The notes beneath the pieces were generated by a model, which searched no databases, was not told where the DNA came from, and saw only the letters and a list, made by a program, of their open reading frames with translations. A DNA stretch of 64,000 nt from Cohnella xylanilytica (lineage in GTDB: Bacteria > Bacillota > Bacilli > Paenibacillales > Paenibacillaceae): assembly GCF_014212175.1 (NCBI RefSeq), contig NZ_JACJVR010000064.1, forward strand, positions 78,701 through 142,700, read 5' to 3'. Both the position numbers and the translations under genes were made by a program. Each line of letters opens with the position of its first letter. The first letter of the stretch is position 1. Below are positions 16,058 to 25,365 of this stretch, in pieces.

Positions 16058-17764
16058 ATGAGCATCGTTCATTCGCAGCCGCTGCTGATCCAATCCGACG
16101 GCACGATGCTGCTCAGCGAGCGTCATCCGCGGTACGAGGAGGCCCGGGACGTCCTGCGGGAAGTCGCGGAGCTGCGGAAGCGGCCGGGAGAATGGCATAC
16201 CTACCGCGTCACCCCGGTCACGCTCTGGAACGCGGCCGCGGCCGGCTGGACGGCCGACGGCGTCCTGCGGAAGCTGAGGTCGCTGGCGCGCTACGGCGTG
16301 CCGGCCGCCCTGGAAGGCGAGATCCGGCGTTCGATGGACCGGTACGGCAAGCTTCGGCTCGTTCAGGAGGAAGGGCTCGTCCTCCGCTCGGACGACCCGG
16401 GGCTGCTGCGCGAGATCGCGGCGGTTCAAGCCCTGCGGCCATGCTGGCTCGAACCGCCGCTCGCCGCGAGCGTGCGCGTGAGGCCGGAGGCCCGGGGCTG
16501 GGTCAAGCGCGAGCTGGCGGCGCGGGGCTATCCCGTCGTCGACGAAGCGGGCTACCGGGCGGGGGAAGCGCTCGCCGTCGAACTGCGGCGGACGACCGAG
16601 GCCGGCGAAGCCGTCGCCCTTCGCGACTACCAGGCCGAAGCGGTAGAAGCGTTCGCTCCGGAGCGCGGAGACGTCCGCGGCGAAGGAAGCGGGGTCGTCG
16701 TCCTGCCCTGCGGGGCGGGCAAGACGTGGGTCGGGATGGGGGCGCTGGCCCGGCTGCGCTGCGAGACGTTGATTTTGACGCCGAACGCCACTTCCGTCTC
16801 CCAGTGGATCCGGGAGCTGCTGCGGCATACGACGCTGAGCGAGCGGGACGTCGGCGTCTATACGGGGGACAGGAAGGAGGTGCGGCCGGTCACGGTGGCG
16901 ACCTATCAGATACTGACCCACCGCAAATCGAAGGACGGCGCTTACCCGCACTGGAAGCTGTTCGTCGACCGGAACTGGGGGCTGATCGTCTACGACGAGG
17001 TTCATCTGCTGCCCGCGCCCGTCTTCCGCATGACCGCCGACCTTCAGGCGACGAGGAGGCTCGGCCTGACGGCGACGCTCGTCCGCGAGGACGGCCGCGA
17101 GAACGACGTGTTCGCCCTCATCGGCCCGAAGAAGTACGACGCGCCTTGGCTGAACCTGGAGAAGGAGGGCTGGATCGCCAAGGCCTCGTGCCGGGAAGTC
17201 CGCGTTCCGCTCGCCGAGGAGTCGGCTTCTCTCTATCAATCCGCGCCGAAGCGCTCCCGGCAGCGGATCGCGGGCGAGAATCCGCGGAAGCTCGAAGCGG
17301 TCGAACGGCTTCTCGAGCGGCACCGGAAGCAGCAGACGCTGATCATCGGGCATTATCTGGACCAGCTCCGCTTCCTCGCCAAGCGGCTCGATCTGCCCGT
17401 CATAACCGGCACGATGCCCCAGGCGGACCGGCAGCGGCTGTACGACCGGTTCAACCGGGGAGAGCTCGGCGTCCTGGCGGTCTCGAAGGTGGCCAACTTC
17501 GCGGTGGATCTTCCGGACGCCTCGGTCGCCATCCAGATCTCGGGCAGCTACGGCTCGAGGCAGGAGGAGGCCCAGCGGCTGGGCCGCATTCTGCGGCCGA
17601 AGCGCGACGGCTCGCAAGCGTACTTCTATTCGCTTGTCAGCGAAGGGACGGACGAAGTCGAATTCGCCCGCAAGCGGCAGCGGTTCCTGCTGGAGCAAGG
17701 CTATCCGTACGAGGTCGACCGGTTCGAGCCGGAGGCTTCGCCGATCGGAGGGGCGGAAGCGTGA
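16058..17764 (+). CDS. XPB/Rad25-type superfamily 2 DNA helicase
   Basis: Bacterial homologue of the XPB nucleotide-excision-repair/transcription helicase. The 568-aa protein carries Walker A PCGAGKT (Lys222), the DEVH box (313-316) and the XPB-specific RED motif (343-345) within LTATLVRED. The C-terminal helicase half contains GHYLDQL, a TGTMPQADRQ segment, and QEEAQRLGRILRPK (motif VI). The N-terminal 180 residues match the damage-recognition-like region of microbial XPBs. AAGGAGAAGG precedes the ATG. It overlaps the next gene by 4 nt (GTGA), implying translational coupling. XPB-type helicases are scattered in bacteria; biochemical work on such proteins shows 3'-5' unwinding, but their pathway in Firmicutes is not established. 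Confidence 0.93.
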   Translation: MSIVHSQPLLIQSDGTMLLSERHPRYEEARDVLREVAELRKRPGEWHTYRVTPVTLWNAAAAGWTADGVLRKLRSLARYGVPAALEGEIRRSMDRYGKLRLVQEEGLVLRSDDPGLLREIAAVQALRPCWLEPPLAASVRVRPEARGWVKRELAARGYPVVDEAGYRAGEALAVELRRTTEAGEAVALRDYQAEAVEAFAPERGDVRGEGSGVVVLPCGAGKTWVGMGALARLRCETLILTPNATSVSQWIRELLRHTTLSERDVGVYTGDRKEVRPVTVATYQILTHRKSKDGAYPHWKLFVDRNWGLIVYDEVHLLPAPVFRMTADLQATRRLGLTATLVREDGRENDVFALIGPKKYDAPWLNLEKEGWIAKASCREVRVPLAEESASLYQSAPKRSRQRIAGENPRKLEAVERLLERHRKQQTLIIGHYLDQLRFLAKRLDLPVITGTMPQADRQRLYDRFNRGELGVLAVSKVANFAVDLPDASVAIQISGSYGSRQEEAQRLGRILRPKRDGSQAYFYSLVSEGTDEVEFARKRQRFLLEQGYPYEVDRFEPEASPIGGAEA

Positions 17765-19821
17765 AGAGGGAGCGTGCGGGAACTTCCGGCAGTCTGCCGG
17801 AGTATGAGGCGGGTTCGGGGCCGGCGGCCGAGCTTCGGGCGAAGCCGGCGGAGGACGGGACGCTCGAGATCGAACTGGACGAGGCCGCCGCGTGCCGTTA
17901 TTGGGCCGGCGGGGCGAGCCGGCTCGAGCGAAGGCTGCTTCGGTGGATTGTCCGAAGATACGCGGGACTCCCGTTCGGCGAGGACGAAGCCGAGCTCGGC
18001 TTCGCGGCCGACGAAGCCTGGACCGGGGCGGAGATCCGGGTAGCGCTGGCCCGGATGCGCCGGGACGGCGTTCTGCTGGCCGTCCGGAAGGCGTGGGGAG
18101 ACCGGCTGCTCTACGTGCCCGCCGAGAAGGCCGGAATCTGGCAGCTGACGCTGGACCCTCCGGGAGCGAAGCCGCTGCCGTTCGAAGGGGAGGCGGACGC
18201 GGAGCCTCTCTCGGCCGGCTCCCGCCTCCCCTTGTCGCTGGAGCTGCTGACGGTCTGGTCGGCCATGAGGCGCCACGGCTTCCCGCTGACGGCGAAGGGG
18301 GTTCCCCATAAGGCGCGGGCCGACAAGCTCGTGTCCGCCATGCGGCTGACGGGCGAGGAGGTCGAGTCCTCCGGCATTGTGACCGCGCGCGAGCAGCCGG
18401 CGCCGCCGAACGTCGCGCTCGCGCTCGATATCGGCCTCTGCGTCGGGGCGCTCGCGAGGGAGCCGGGGCGTATCGTGGTGTCCGACCGGCCGCCCGCGGC
18501 CTGGGCGGGCAAGACCCGTCCCGAGGTCGACGCCGGGCTGCTGGAGCTTGCGACGCTGCGGTACGCGGGGCGGGACGCGAAGCTGCATAGAGCCGCGACG
18601 GCGCTGCGCGGCTTGACGCCTGGCCTCTGGTACAAGGAGAGCGAGGTTCGCGGGAGCGCGGATTCGGCCGCGGAAGGCGAAGACGAAGCCTGGGAGAGAT
18701 GGCTCGGCCTGATGGCGGCCTGCGGCTGGCTGGAGAGAGCCGTCGTATCGGATCCGCCGGGAGCGGGAGAGAGAATGCTGCGCTGGACGATCGATCCCAG
18801 GCCTCCGGGCCTTCGAAGAGGAAGCGCGGCCGCGGAGGCGGCTCCCGGCGAAGGCACGATCTACGTTCAGCCCGATCTCGAAATTCTCGTGCCGCCGGAA
18901 GCGGGCTTCGACGCGCGGTGGATACTCGAGGGCGTCGCCGAGCGGACGGCCGCCGATGTCGTCTTCGCGTACCGGCTGACCCGCGAATCGTGCCGCCGGG
19001 CGAGCGAAGCCGGCTGGACGTTCTCTTCGCTAGCCGATTGGCTCGCGCAAGAGTCGGGCAGCCCGCTTCCCGAGCCGGCGAGGCGCGCCTTGGCGGACTG
19101 GTTCTCGCGGCTCGGCAAGGCTTCGGTCGCGGAAGCGACGCTGCTGCGGCTCGCCGACGAGGAGGCGGCCCAGCTCGTCGCGCGGGACGAGACGGCGTCG
19201 GGCCTGCTGGAGGAGCGGCTCTCGGAGCGCGTCTTCGTCGTCAGGCCCGGCTGCGCGGAAGCGCTGGTCCGGCGTCTCGGCGAGCTCGGCTATCCCGCCG
19301 CGGCCGTCCCCGCGGCCGGCGCGCGGACGGCGGGCGGCAAGCCGGAGGCCAAAGACAGGGCCGAACCCGGCGTCCCGGACGGAGGTTCTCCGGAACGCGG
19401 GGGAAGGCCGGCCGACCCGGGCTGGGTGCAGCGGCGGCCCGCTTCGTCCTTCTACGAGGAGGATCGCTCGCCGCCGAAGGAAGAGGAGCTGTTCCCGGGA
19501 CTCGGGGACGTTCCCGCCGCTTGGCTGAAGGAGCCGAGAAGCTACCACGTCTCGACCCGGCGCGAGCTGGTGGAGCGGGCCATCGCCTGGCGGACCGGGC
19601 TGAAGCTTCGGCGGGAGAACGATTGGGTCCGCTTCGTTCCGGAGAAGGTGACGCCGACCGAACGGGGCTGGGCGGCGACCGGCTGGATCCGGCCCGACGG
19701 GGAGACCGGGCCGGTCCGCTTCCCGCGCCAAGAGTGGTCCGCCGACCTCTTCGCGGAGATGATGATCGAGCTTCCGGCGCCCTCCGGGCCGGGGCCGGAC
19801 GGGACTTGGACAAATCATTGA
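17761..19821 (+). CDS. Helicase-associated (XPB/Ssl2 N-terminal-like) protein with possible WYL-like C-terminus
   Basis: A 686-aa protein starting at the GTG that overlaps the helicase stop. It has no helicase motifs. The middle part (about 355-480) with GTIYVQPDLEILVPPE and the following VVFAYRLTRESCRRA...SLADWLAQESGSPLP resembles the helicase-associated domain family (XPB_Ssl2/PF13625) found next to XPB genes in other bacteria. The N-terminal half looks like winged-helix segments (ALARMRRDGVLLAVRKAWG). After a variable Gly/Pro linker (about 520-570), the C-terminal 85 residues (STRRELVERAIAWRTGLKL...VRFVPEKVTPTERGW) resemble a WYL-type ligand or DNA-binding fold; this is tentative. The tight coupling suggests a dedicated partner of the helicase. 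Confidence 0.75.
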   Translation: MKRERAGTSGSLPEYEAGSGPAAELRAKPAEDGTLEIELDEAAACRYWAGGASRLERRLLRWIVRRYAGLPFGEDEAELGFAADEAWTGAEIRVALARMRRDGVLLAVRKAWGDRLLYVPAEKAGIWQLTLDPPGAKPLPFEGEADAEPLSAGSRLPLSLELLTVWSAMRRHGFPLTAKGVPHKARADKLVSAMRLTGEEVESSGIVTAREQPAPPNVALALDIGLCVGALAREPGRIVVSDRPPAAWAGKTRPEVDAGLLELATLRYAGRDAKLHRAATALRGLTPGLWYKESEVRGSADSAAEGEDEAWERWLGLMAACGWLERAVVSDPPGAGERMLRWTIDPRPPGLRRGSAAAEAAPGEGTIYVQPDLEILVPPEAGFDARWILEGVAERTAADVVFAYRLTRESCRRASEAGWTFSSLADWLAQESGSPLPEPARRALADWFSRLGKASVAEATLLRLADEEAAQLVARDETASGLLEERLSERVFVVRPGCAEALVRRLGELGYPAAAVPAAGARTAGGKPEAKDRAEPGVPDGGSPERGGRPADPGWVQRRPASSFYEEDRSPPKEEELFPGLGDVPAAWLKEPRSYHVSTRRELVERAIAWRTGLKLRRENDWVRFVPEKVTPTERGWAATGWIRPDGETGPVRFPRQEWSADLFAEMMIELPAPSGPGPDGTWTNH

Positions 19822-19848
19822 CCGCACGGTCGACGTTTGTGGTATGAT
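19818..19848 (+). promoter_or_regulatory. Promoter of ylbF-ylbG (extended -10)
   Basis: TTGACC (19818-19823) and TATGAT (19843-19848) with TGG just upstream, giving an extended -10. The 19-nt spacer is long, so the extended -10 would carry most of the activity. It overlaps the stop of the preceding gene. Confidence 0.5.
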
Positions 19849-19886
19849 ATTGGGGAGCACACTAGCCGAAAGGTGGGGTGAACCCG

Positions 19887-20378
19887 TTGATCGGAGTTAC
19901 CGAGAACCAGCCCGAGGCAGCGGTGCCGAGCCGCGCGTCGGAAGATGAGCCCGCCGACTTCGCGACGCTGCTGTCCCGCGCCTACGAGCTGGGAGAGATG
20001 ATCAAGCAATCCGCGCTGGCCGCGGAATACGTTTATTACAAGGACAAGGTGAGTCGCGACGCCGACGTCCACGCCTTGGCCCGCGACTTCGCCAAGGCCA
20101 AGGAACGGTTCGCGGAATGCGAACGGTTCGGCCGGTTCCATCCCGATTACAACGAAGCGCTCGACCGGGTGTACGAACTGGAAGCCCGGCTGGAAGCGAT
20201 CGGACCGGTCAAGCAGTACAAGGAAGCCGAGCAAGCCGTCGACCTCCTGCTGCACGAGGTGTCTCTCGTGATCGCCCGCGCGGTGTCCGACAGCATCAAG
20301 GTTCCGGACAACAATCCGAATCCGAAGGGCTGCGGCAGCGGAGGCAGCTGTTCTTGCGGCGGAGGAGGATGCGGATGA
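19887..20378 (+). CDS. ylbF: YlbF family regulator (Fe-S associated)
   Basis: Member of the Com_YlbF family. In Bacillus YlbF forms a complex with YmcA and YaaT that influences competence, biofilm and sporulation, and RNase Y-dependent mRNA processing. About 163 aa: an all-helical core (ADFATLLSRAYELGEMIKQS...), then a Cys/Gly-rich tail CGSGGSCSCGGGGCG with four cysteines, fitting the Fe-S cluster reported for the complex. The start is uncertain: TTG 19887 is spaced correctly from AAAGGTGGGG, while GTG 19878 overlaps that ribosome site. It is translationally coupled to ylbG through ATGA. Confidence 0.9.
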   Translation: MIGVTENQPEAAVPSRASEDEPADFATLLSRAYELGEMIKQSALAAEYVYYKDKVSRDADVHALARDFAKAKERFAECERFGRFHPDYNEALDRVYELEARLEAIGPVKQYKEAEQAVDLLLHEVSLVIARAVSDSIKVPDNNPNPKGCGSGGSCSCGGGGCG

Positions 20379-20707
20379 TGGATGAAGTGGTGGAGCCGGC
20401 AGGCGCCGAAGCTCCCGCGGAGCAAGACAATACGATCGCCGGCAAGTTCGGCGAACGGACCGGTTACATCGTCTGGTACAGCGATTGGAAGGCCGCGAGA
20501 GGGCTCGATAAATACGGAACGCTGCATTACCTCTCGCGCAAGATGCATTACGCGGTGCTGTACGTCGACGCCAGCGCTTCCGAAGAGACGCTTCGCCATC
20601 TTCAGCGGCTTCCTTACGTCAAGAAGATCGAGCGTTCATATCGCAACGAGATCAAGACGGAATACGAGCGCAACGTTCCGGACAAGACCCGGTTTTACGG
20701 ATTGTAA
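20375..20707 (+). CDS. ylbG: YlbG family protein (DUF2129/UPF0298)
   Basis: A 110-aa protein; the conserved part runs from GYIVWYSDWKAARGLDKYG to the C-terminus, including MHYAVLYVDA and LPYVKKIERSYR, as in B. subtilis YlbG. Function is unknown; it always travels with ylbF. The N-terminal 25 residues are an acidic extension not seen in the about 90-aa Bacillus form. The ATG overlaps the ylbF stop; GGAGGAGG is 6-7 nt upstream. A second ATG follows immediately. Confidence 0.9.
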   Translation: MMDEVVEPAGAEAPAEQDNTIAGKFGERTGYIVWYSDWKAARGLDKYGTLHYLSRKMHYAVLYVDASASEETLRHLQRLPYVKKIERSYRNEIKTEYERNVPDKTRFYGL

Positions 20708-20730
20708 TCGGGACCGGCCGCTTGTTCGAC

Positions 20731-20763
20731 TCCCTTCCCCATCGGCGGGAAGGGAATTTTTTT
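20731..20763 (+). terminator. Terminator after ylbG
   Basis: TCCCTTCCC (20731-20739) pairs with GGGAAGGGA (20747-20755), then seven T. The remaining 200 bp up to the regulator gene are AT-rich and probably hold its promoter, but I cannot assign boxes safely. Confidence 0.88.
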
Positions 20764-20976
20764 GTCCGCGCGCCCGGTCCGACGGGCTCTCCGAACGCGG
20801 CTTGAACGAATTTTTTCTTCATATTTCTTTAACAATTTCGCGACATTCGACCGATATATACATAGAAAGCGCAATATAGACATCATTTTCCGATCCAATT
20901 ATAATGAGCTTCAGGTAAAATGTTAACGCATTTTTAAGAATCAAAACAATTCGCTTCGATTCGAGGTGCGCCTACA

Positions 20977-21681
20977 TTGACCAAGATTCTCGTCATCGAA
21001 GATGAGAAGATCATCGGAGAGATGATCTCCATGTACTTGACCGACGAAGAGTTCTCCGTGCGCAGGGTGGAGACCGGACGCGACGGCCTCGAAGCGGTCG
21101 ACGCCTTCGGGCCCGACGTGATCCTGCTGGACCTCATGCTGCCGGACATGGACGGAATCGATCTGTGCGAGACCGTGCGCCGGCGATTCGATACGCCGAT
21201 CATCGTCATCTCCATGAACACGAAGGTGAACGAACGCGTCCGCGCCCTTAACGCCGGCGCGGACGATTATATGTGCAAGCCGTTCAGCATGCAGGAGCTC
21301 AAGGCGAGGATCGGGGCCGCCGTGCGCCGGTACAAGCCTTCGCTCGCCGCCCCCGCCGAGACGGCCGCGGCGGCCGCCGATCCGGACGCCGCGCACGGAA
21401 TCGGACTGGACCTGCAGAAGAGAACGGTGACGGTGGACGGCCAGCCGGTGGAGACGACGTTCTCCGAATTCGAGCTGATCAAGCTGCTGTTCGAATTCCC
21501 CGGACGGGTGTTCACGCGGGACGAGCTGATCAATACGCTTCGCGGCATCGATTCGTACGTCAACGACCGCGCCATCGACGTCCACATTACCAATCTGCGC
21601 AAGAAGCTGGAGAAGAACCCGAAGGAGCCCCAGTACATCAAGACGGTATGGGGAGTCGGCTACAAGCTCGCGCTGGAATAA
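20977..21681 (+). CDS. OmpR/PhoB-type response regulator
   Basis: A 234-aa two-component DNA-binding regulator. The receiver domain (1-118) has the acidic pair E8-D9, phospho-acceptor Asp52 in ILLDLMLPDMDG and Lys101; the conserved switch Thr is Ser79. An Ala-rich linker (about 123-135) leads to a winged-helix domain (138-234) with FSEFELIKLLFEFPGRVFTRDELI and the recognition region NDRAIDVHITNLRKKLE. TTG start behind CGAGGTG. The large hybrid kinase follows 166 nt downstream on the same strand and is the likely partner. The target genes are unknown. Confidence 0.93.
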   Translation: MTKILVIEDEKIIGEMISMYLTDEEFSVRRVETGRDGLEAVDAFGPDVILLDLMLPDMDGIDLCETVRRRFDTPIIVISMNTKVNERVRALNAGADDYMCKPFSMQELKARIGAAVRRYKPSLAAPAETAAAAADPDAAHGIGLDLQKRTVTVDGQPVETTFSEFELIKLLFEFPGRVFTRDELINTLRGIDSYVNDRAIDVHITNLRKKLEKNPKEPQYIKTVWGVGYKLALE

Positions 21682-21847
21682 CGCCGCCGCGCATCCGCCG
21701 CCCGCGGAGGACGGGACGGACGGCGGCTTCATCGAATCTCCTTCCTGCCGGAATCCGAACGGATTTTTTGGGCGCGAAGGAGGTTTTTGTCATTGCCGGG
21801 GCGAATCGGGCTTAAAGGGAATTGCATCGCGGAGAGGAGAGAGACGG

Positions 21848-24800
21848 TTGTTCCAATCGCTGCGCCTGCGGACCTGGCTTCTGCTTCTACTAACGACCGG
21901 CTTCACGCTGGTCGTCTGCGGCTTGATCTATTACCGGTCGGCGCAGTCGACGATCAAAGCTTCCTTGCTCGACAACGCGAGCCTGTCGGTGCGGACGGGC
22001 TCCGATTCCGTCGCGGTGCGGGTGGACGATCTGATCCGCCAGGCGGCGTCGCTTCGAGACCGGATTCCGTTCGAGAGAGGCTCGGAGGAGAGATTCATGA
22101 CCGCCCTGCAGCAGGAATGGCTGCTGCAGGGGACCTTCCGCGCGCTCGGCTTCAGCGACCGGGAAGGGCGCCTTCGGATGACGAACGGAACCGCCGCGAG
22201 CATCCGGAACGAACCCGCCTTCGCGTCGGCGCTTCAGGGCGCGAGCGTCATCCGGCACGCTTATCAGCTGGAGGCCTTCCCGGACGAAGACTCGGCGTAC
22301 ATCCTCCTTCCCGTATACGACCGGACCCGGCTCGTCTCCGGCGTGCTCGTCGCTTCGGTTCCGATCGGCCAGATCGGCGGCAGCTTGTCGCAGACGGTTC
22401 TGAGGCTCTCCGAGAACGAACGGGTTCCGAACGAATTCGCCTTGCTGGACCGGACCGGCAACGCTCTCTATTCGACTTACACGGCGACCCGGCTGACCCC
22501 GGAGGACAACCGGACGATCGTCCGGGCCCTCGCGAGCCGCAAGGAGACGACGATCGCCAGGGAAGGAAGCCGATTGTTCGCGTCCGCCGTCCCCGGAACG
22601 GAATGGAGCCTCGTTCTCGTCGTGCCGACGGACAAGCTGTACAAGCCGCTGCACCAGCTGCTGCTGCGCACGATCGCGATCTGCCTGGCGATGGAGCTGG
22701 CGCTCGCCGTGCTGTTCCTGCTGCTGATCACGCCCCCGTTCAAGCGGATCCGCGAGATTCTGAAGACGACGGAGGCGGTCGCCGCCGGGTACTTCCACGC
22801 CGAGCCGTTGAAGCCCGGCATGAACGACGAGATTGGAGCGCTCGCGTCGTCCGTGAACGGCATGGTCGAGCAGCTGAGGAATCTGTTCGAGCCGCTGCAA
22901 GCGGTCACGAACCAGAACGACTACGGCATCATCGTGACGGACAGGGATTATCGGATCACGCAGTTCAACGACACGGCGCAGCGGATGCTCGGCTATTCCG
23001 CGGATGAAGTCGTCGGGAAGATGACGCCCTTGCATTTCTCTTCGATGGAGGAGCTCGAGGCGAAGGCGAAGCGGCTGTCCGGCAAGCTCGGCCGGACGGT
23101 CCGACCCGGCCTGGAATACTTCCGCGCCATGCTCGCGGGCCGGATGTCGTATTCCGAGGAACGGATCTATATCCGCAAGAACAGGGAACCGATCCCCGTG
23201 TTCCTCAACGTCAGCAAGATCGTGGACAAGCACGGAAGGGTCACGGGGTACGTCGGTTTGTTCCGGGACATCACGAAGCAGAAGGAGATCCAGGCCGAGC
23301 TGACGAGGGCGAAGCAGAGCGCGGAAGAGGCGAACATGGCCAAAAGCGTGTTCCTCGCCCGGATGAGCCACGAGATCCGGACTCCGATCAACGGGATCGT
23401 CGGCTTGTCGCAGCTCCTGCAGAGGACCGAATTGACCGAAGCGCAGCGGGATTACCTGCAGAAGATCGTCACCTCCTCCGAGGTGCTGCTCGGCATCGTC
23501 AACGACATCCTGGACTTCTCCAAGATCGAGGCGGGCAAGTTCGAGCTGGAGCAGGTGGCGTTCGAGCCGGAGGAGCTGTTCCGGAAGCTCGGGGACACGC
23601 TGAGCATCTTCCTGAGCAAGAAGCAGCTGGAGATGATCTTCGACGTGCCGGATTCGCTTCCCCAGCGTCTGATCGGAGACCCGCTGCGGCTGGAGCAGAT
23701 TCTTCTCAACCTCGCGAACAACGCCATCAAGTTCACGAACCGGGGCCACGTGCACTTCCGCGTCCGGATGCCGGAAGCTTCCGCCGGACGGGTGAAGCTG
23801 GAGTTCTCGGTGGCGGACACGGGAATCGGCATCTCCGAGGAGCAGATGGCCCATCTGTTCCAGCCGTTCTCCCAGGCGGACGGGTCGACGAGCCGCAAGT
23901 ACGGCGGAACCGGCCTCGGCCTCGTCATCGCCGACGAGCTCGTGTCGCTGATGGGGGGAAGGCTCGAAGCGGAGAGCGAGCCGGGGCAGGGAAGCCGGTT
24001 CTTCTTCTCGCTCAGCTTCCCCGTCGCCACGGGCGAAGCGGCGCCCCGTCCCGCGATTCCCGCGGGGGACGTTCCCCGTTCCTCCGTACTGTGCATCGAG
24101 AGGCCGGGCTTGATGCAGAACACGCTGCGCGGGATGCTCGCTTCCTGCAACGCGGAAGCCGTCTTCGCCGATTCGTGGAAGAGCGCCTTGGCGCTGCTCG
24201 GCGGGCCGGAGGCCGAGAAGAGGTTCGACTTCGTCATCTGCAACATGGAGATGCCCGACATGTACGGGGAAGAGACGTGGCGGAAGCTGCAGGAAGCGGC
24301 TCGGCCGGCGCTGACGATCGCGATGACGACGCCTTACGGCCAGAGCGAGTGGCTCCGCATGGAAGGATCGGCCCGGCCCGACCGGATGCTGATCAAGCCG
24401 GTGAACCGCCGGGCGCTTCGCAACCTGATCGAGAGCATCCGGCAGGAGCGGGAGCACGGGAGCCCCGAAGCTCCGCGGAAGGCCAAGAAAAAAAGCTCGC
24501 GGCCGGACAAGCCGCGCATACTTCTCGCGGAAGATCATACGATCAATCAACAGGTCGCGTGCGAGCTGCTCCACAGCCGGGGGTACGAGACCGGCATCGC
24601 GTCGAACGGCCGCGAGGCGTTGGAGCTGCTCCGCCGGGACCATTGGGATCTCGTTCTGATGGATCTTCACATGCCCGAGATGGACGGGATCGAGGCGTCC
24701 CGCGCGATCCGCGCCCGGCGGTCGGGCTGGCAGCTGCCGATCGTCGCCATGACGGCCAACGTCATTATGGAGGACCGCGTCAAATGCTTGAACGCGGGAA

Positions 24801-25258
24801 TGAACGACGTCGTCACGAAGCCGATTCGCGCCGACGTCCTGTTCGAAGTCGTCGACCGGTGGCTGCGGCACGCCCGCCAGATCGATTGGGAGGACGCGCT
24901 CGACCGGGTGAACGGCAAGGAGTCGATTCTCAGGCACATGCTCCGGACGTTCGGCCAGGAGTACGACGGCTTCGCCGATGTTCTCCGCGGCAAGCTGGAA
25001 GGAGGAGAAGGGGATGCGGCGGCCAAGCTTCTCCATACGCTGAAGGGTGTCGCGGGCAATCTGTCGGCGCGGGCGGTATTCGCGGCGGCGGAATCGCTGG
25101 AGGCGGCGATCTCGGCCGCGAACGGCGGGCTCTCGACCGAGAGATGGATCGTTCCGTTTACCCGGCTGGAGAAGGCGTTGAAGGAGCTGCTGACCGCGAT
25201 CGAGCTCGAGGAGAGCAGAGCGTCCGCCCTTTTTCTTCCAACCTTGGATCGGTTTTAA
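21848..25258 (+). CDS. Hybrid sensor histidine kinase with two receivers and an HPt domain
   Basis: A 1136-aa membrane kinase. Order: transmembrane segment (about 9-28), extracytoplasmic dCache-like sensor (30-272), second transmembrane segment (about 276-297), HAMP, PAS (about 350-480), HisKA with His508 in ARMSHEIRTP, HATPase with NLANNAIKF and GTGLGL, receiver 1 (about 748-868), receiver 2 (about 890-1010, Asp939 in VLMDLHMPEMDG), and HPt with His1063 in LLHTLKGVAGN. Receiver 1 has Asn799 where the phospho-acceptor Asp should be, so it is probably a pseudo-receiver. All relay modules are thus present to feed the upstream OmpR-type regulator. TTG start behind GAGAGGAGAG. The signal is unknown. 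Confidence 0.93.
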   Translation: MFQSLRLRTWLLLLLTTGFTLVVCGLIYYRSAQSTIKASLLDNASLSVRTGSDSVAVRVDDLIRQAASLRDRIPFERGSEERFMTALQQEWLLQGTFRALGFSDREGRLRMTNGTAASIRNEPAFASALQGASVIRHAYQLEAFPDEDSAYILLPVYDRTRLVSGVLVASVPIGQIGGSLSQTVLRLSENERVPNEFALLDRTGNALYSTYTATRLTPEDNRTIVRALASRKETTIAREGSRLFASAVPGTEWSLVLVVPTDKLYKPLHQLLLRTIAICLAMELALAVLFLLLITPPFKRIREILKTTEAVAAGYFHAEPLKPGMNDEIGALASSVNGMVEQLRNLFEPLQAVTNQNDYGIIVTDRDYRITQFNDTAQRMLGYSADEVVGKMTPLHFSSMEELEAKAKRLSGKLGRTVRPGLEYFRAMLAGRMSYSEERIYIRKNREPIPVFLNVSKIVDKHGRVTGYVGLFRDITKQKEIQAELTRAKQSAEEANMAKSVFLARMSHEIRTPINGIVGLSQLLQRTELTEAQRDYLQKIVTSSEVLLGIVNDILDFSKIEAGKFELEQVAFEPEELFRKLGDTLSIFLSKKQLEMIFDVPDSLPQRLIGDPLRLEQILLNLANNAIKFTNRGHVHFRVRMPEASAGRVKLEFSVADTGIGISEEQMAHLFQPFSQADGSTSRKYGGTGLGLVIADELVSLMGGRLEAESEPGQGSRFFFSLSFPVATGEAAPRPAIPAGDVPRSSVLCIERPGLMQNTLRGMLASCNAEAVFADSWKSALALLGGPEAEKRFDFVICNMEMPDMYGEETWRKLQEAARPALTIAMTTPYGQSEWLRMEGSARPDRMLIKPVNRRALRNLIESIRQEREHGSPEAPRKAKKKSSRPDKPRILLAEDHTINQQVACELLHSRGYETGIASNGREALELLRRDHWDLVLMDLHMPEMDGIEASRAIRARRSGWQLPIVAMTANVIMEDRVKCLNAGMNDVVTKPIRADVLFEVVDRWLRHARQIDWEDALDRVNGKESILRHMLRTFGQEYDGFADVLRGKLEGGEGDAAAKLLHTLKGVAGNLSARAVFAAAESLEAAISAANGGLSTERWIVPFTRLEKALKELLTAIELEESRASALFLPTLDRF

Positions 25259-25365
25259 TTTTTTGTTGAATCTTCGAGAATACGTGGGTTAGAATGTACT
25301 TAACTTCCTATTTTTGTGCCCGATATCTAGTCCTTAAGGCTTACATTCAGGAAGGGGGTAACCCG

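Noticed and set aside
15946..17760. Long open frame upstream of and in frame with the helicase partner, overlapping the XPB helicase gene
   Set aside because: It is in another frame from the clearly real helicase, is an Arg/Gly/Ala-rich GC shadow, and lacks any motif; the real start is GTG 17761.
21890..25036. 1048-codon antisense frame opposite the hybrid kinase
   Set aside because: Low-complexity Arg/His/Leu composition typical of antisense frames in high-GC DNA; the plus-strand kinase is certain.
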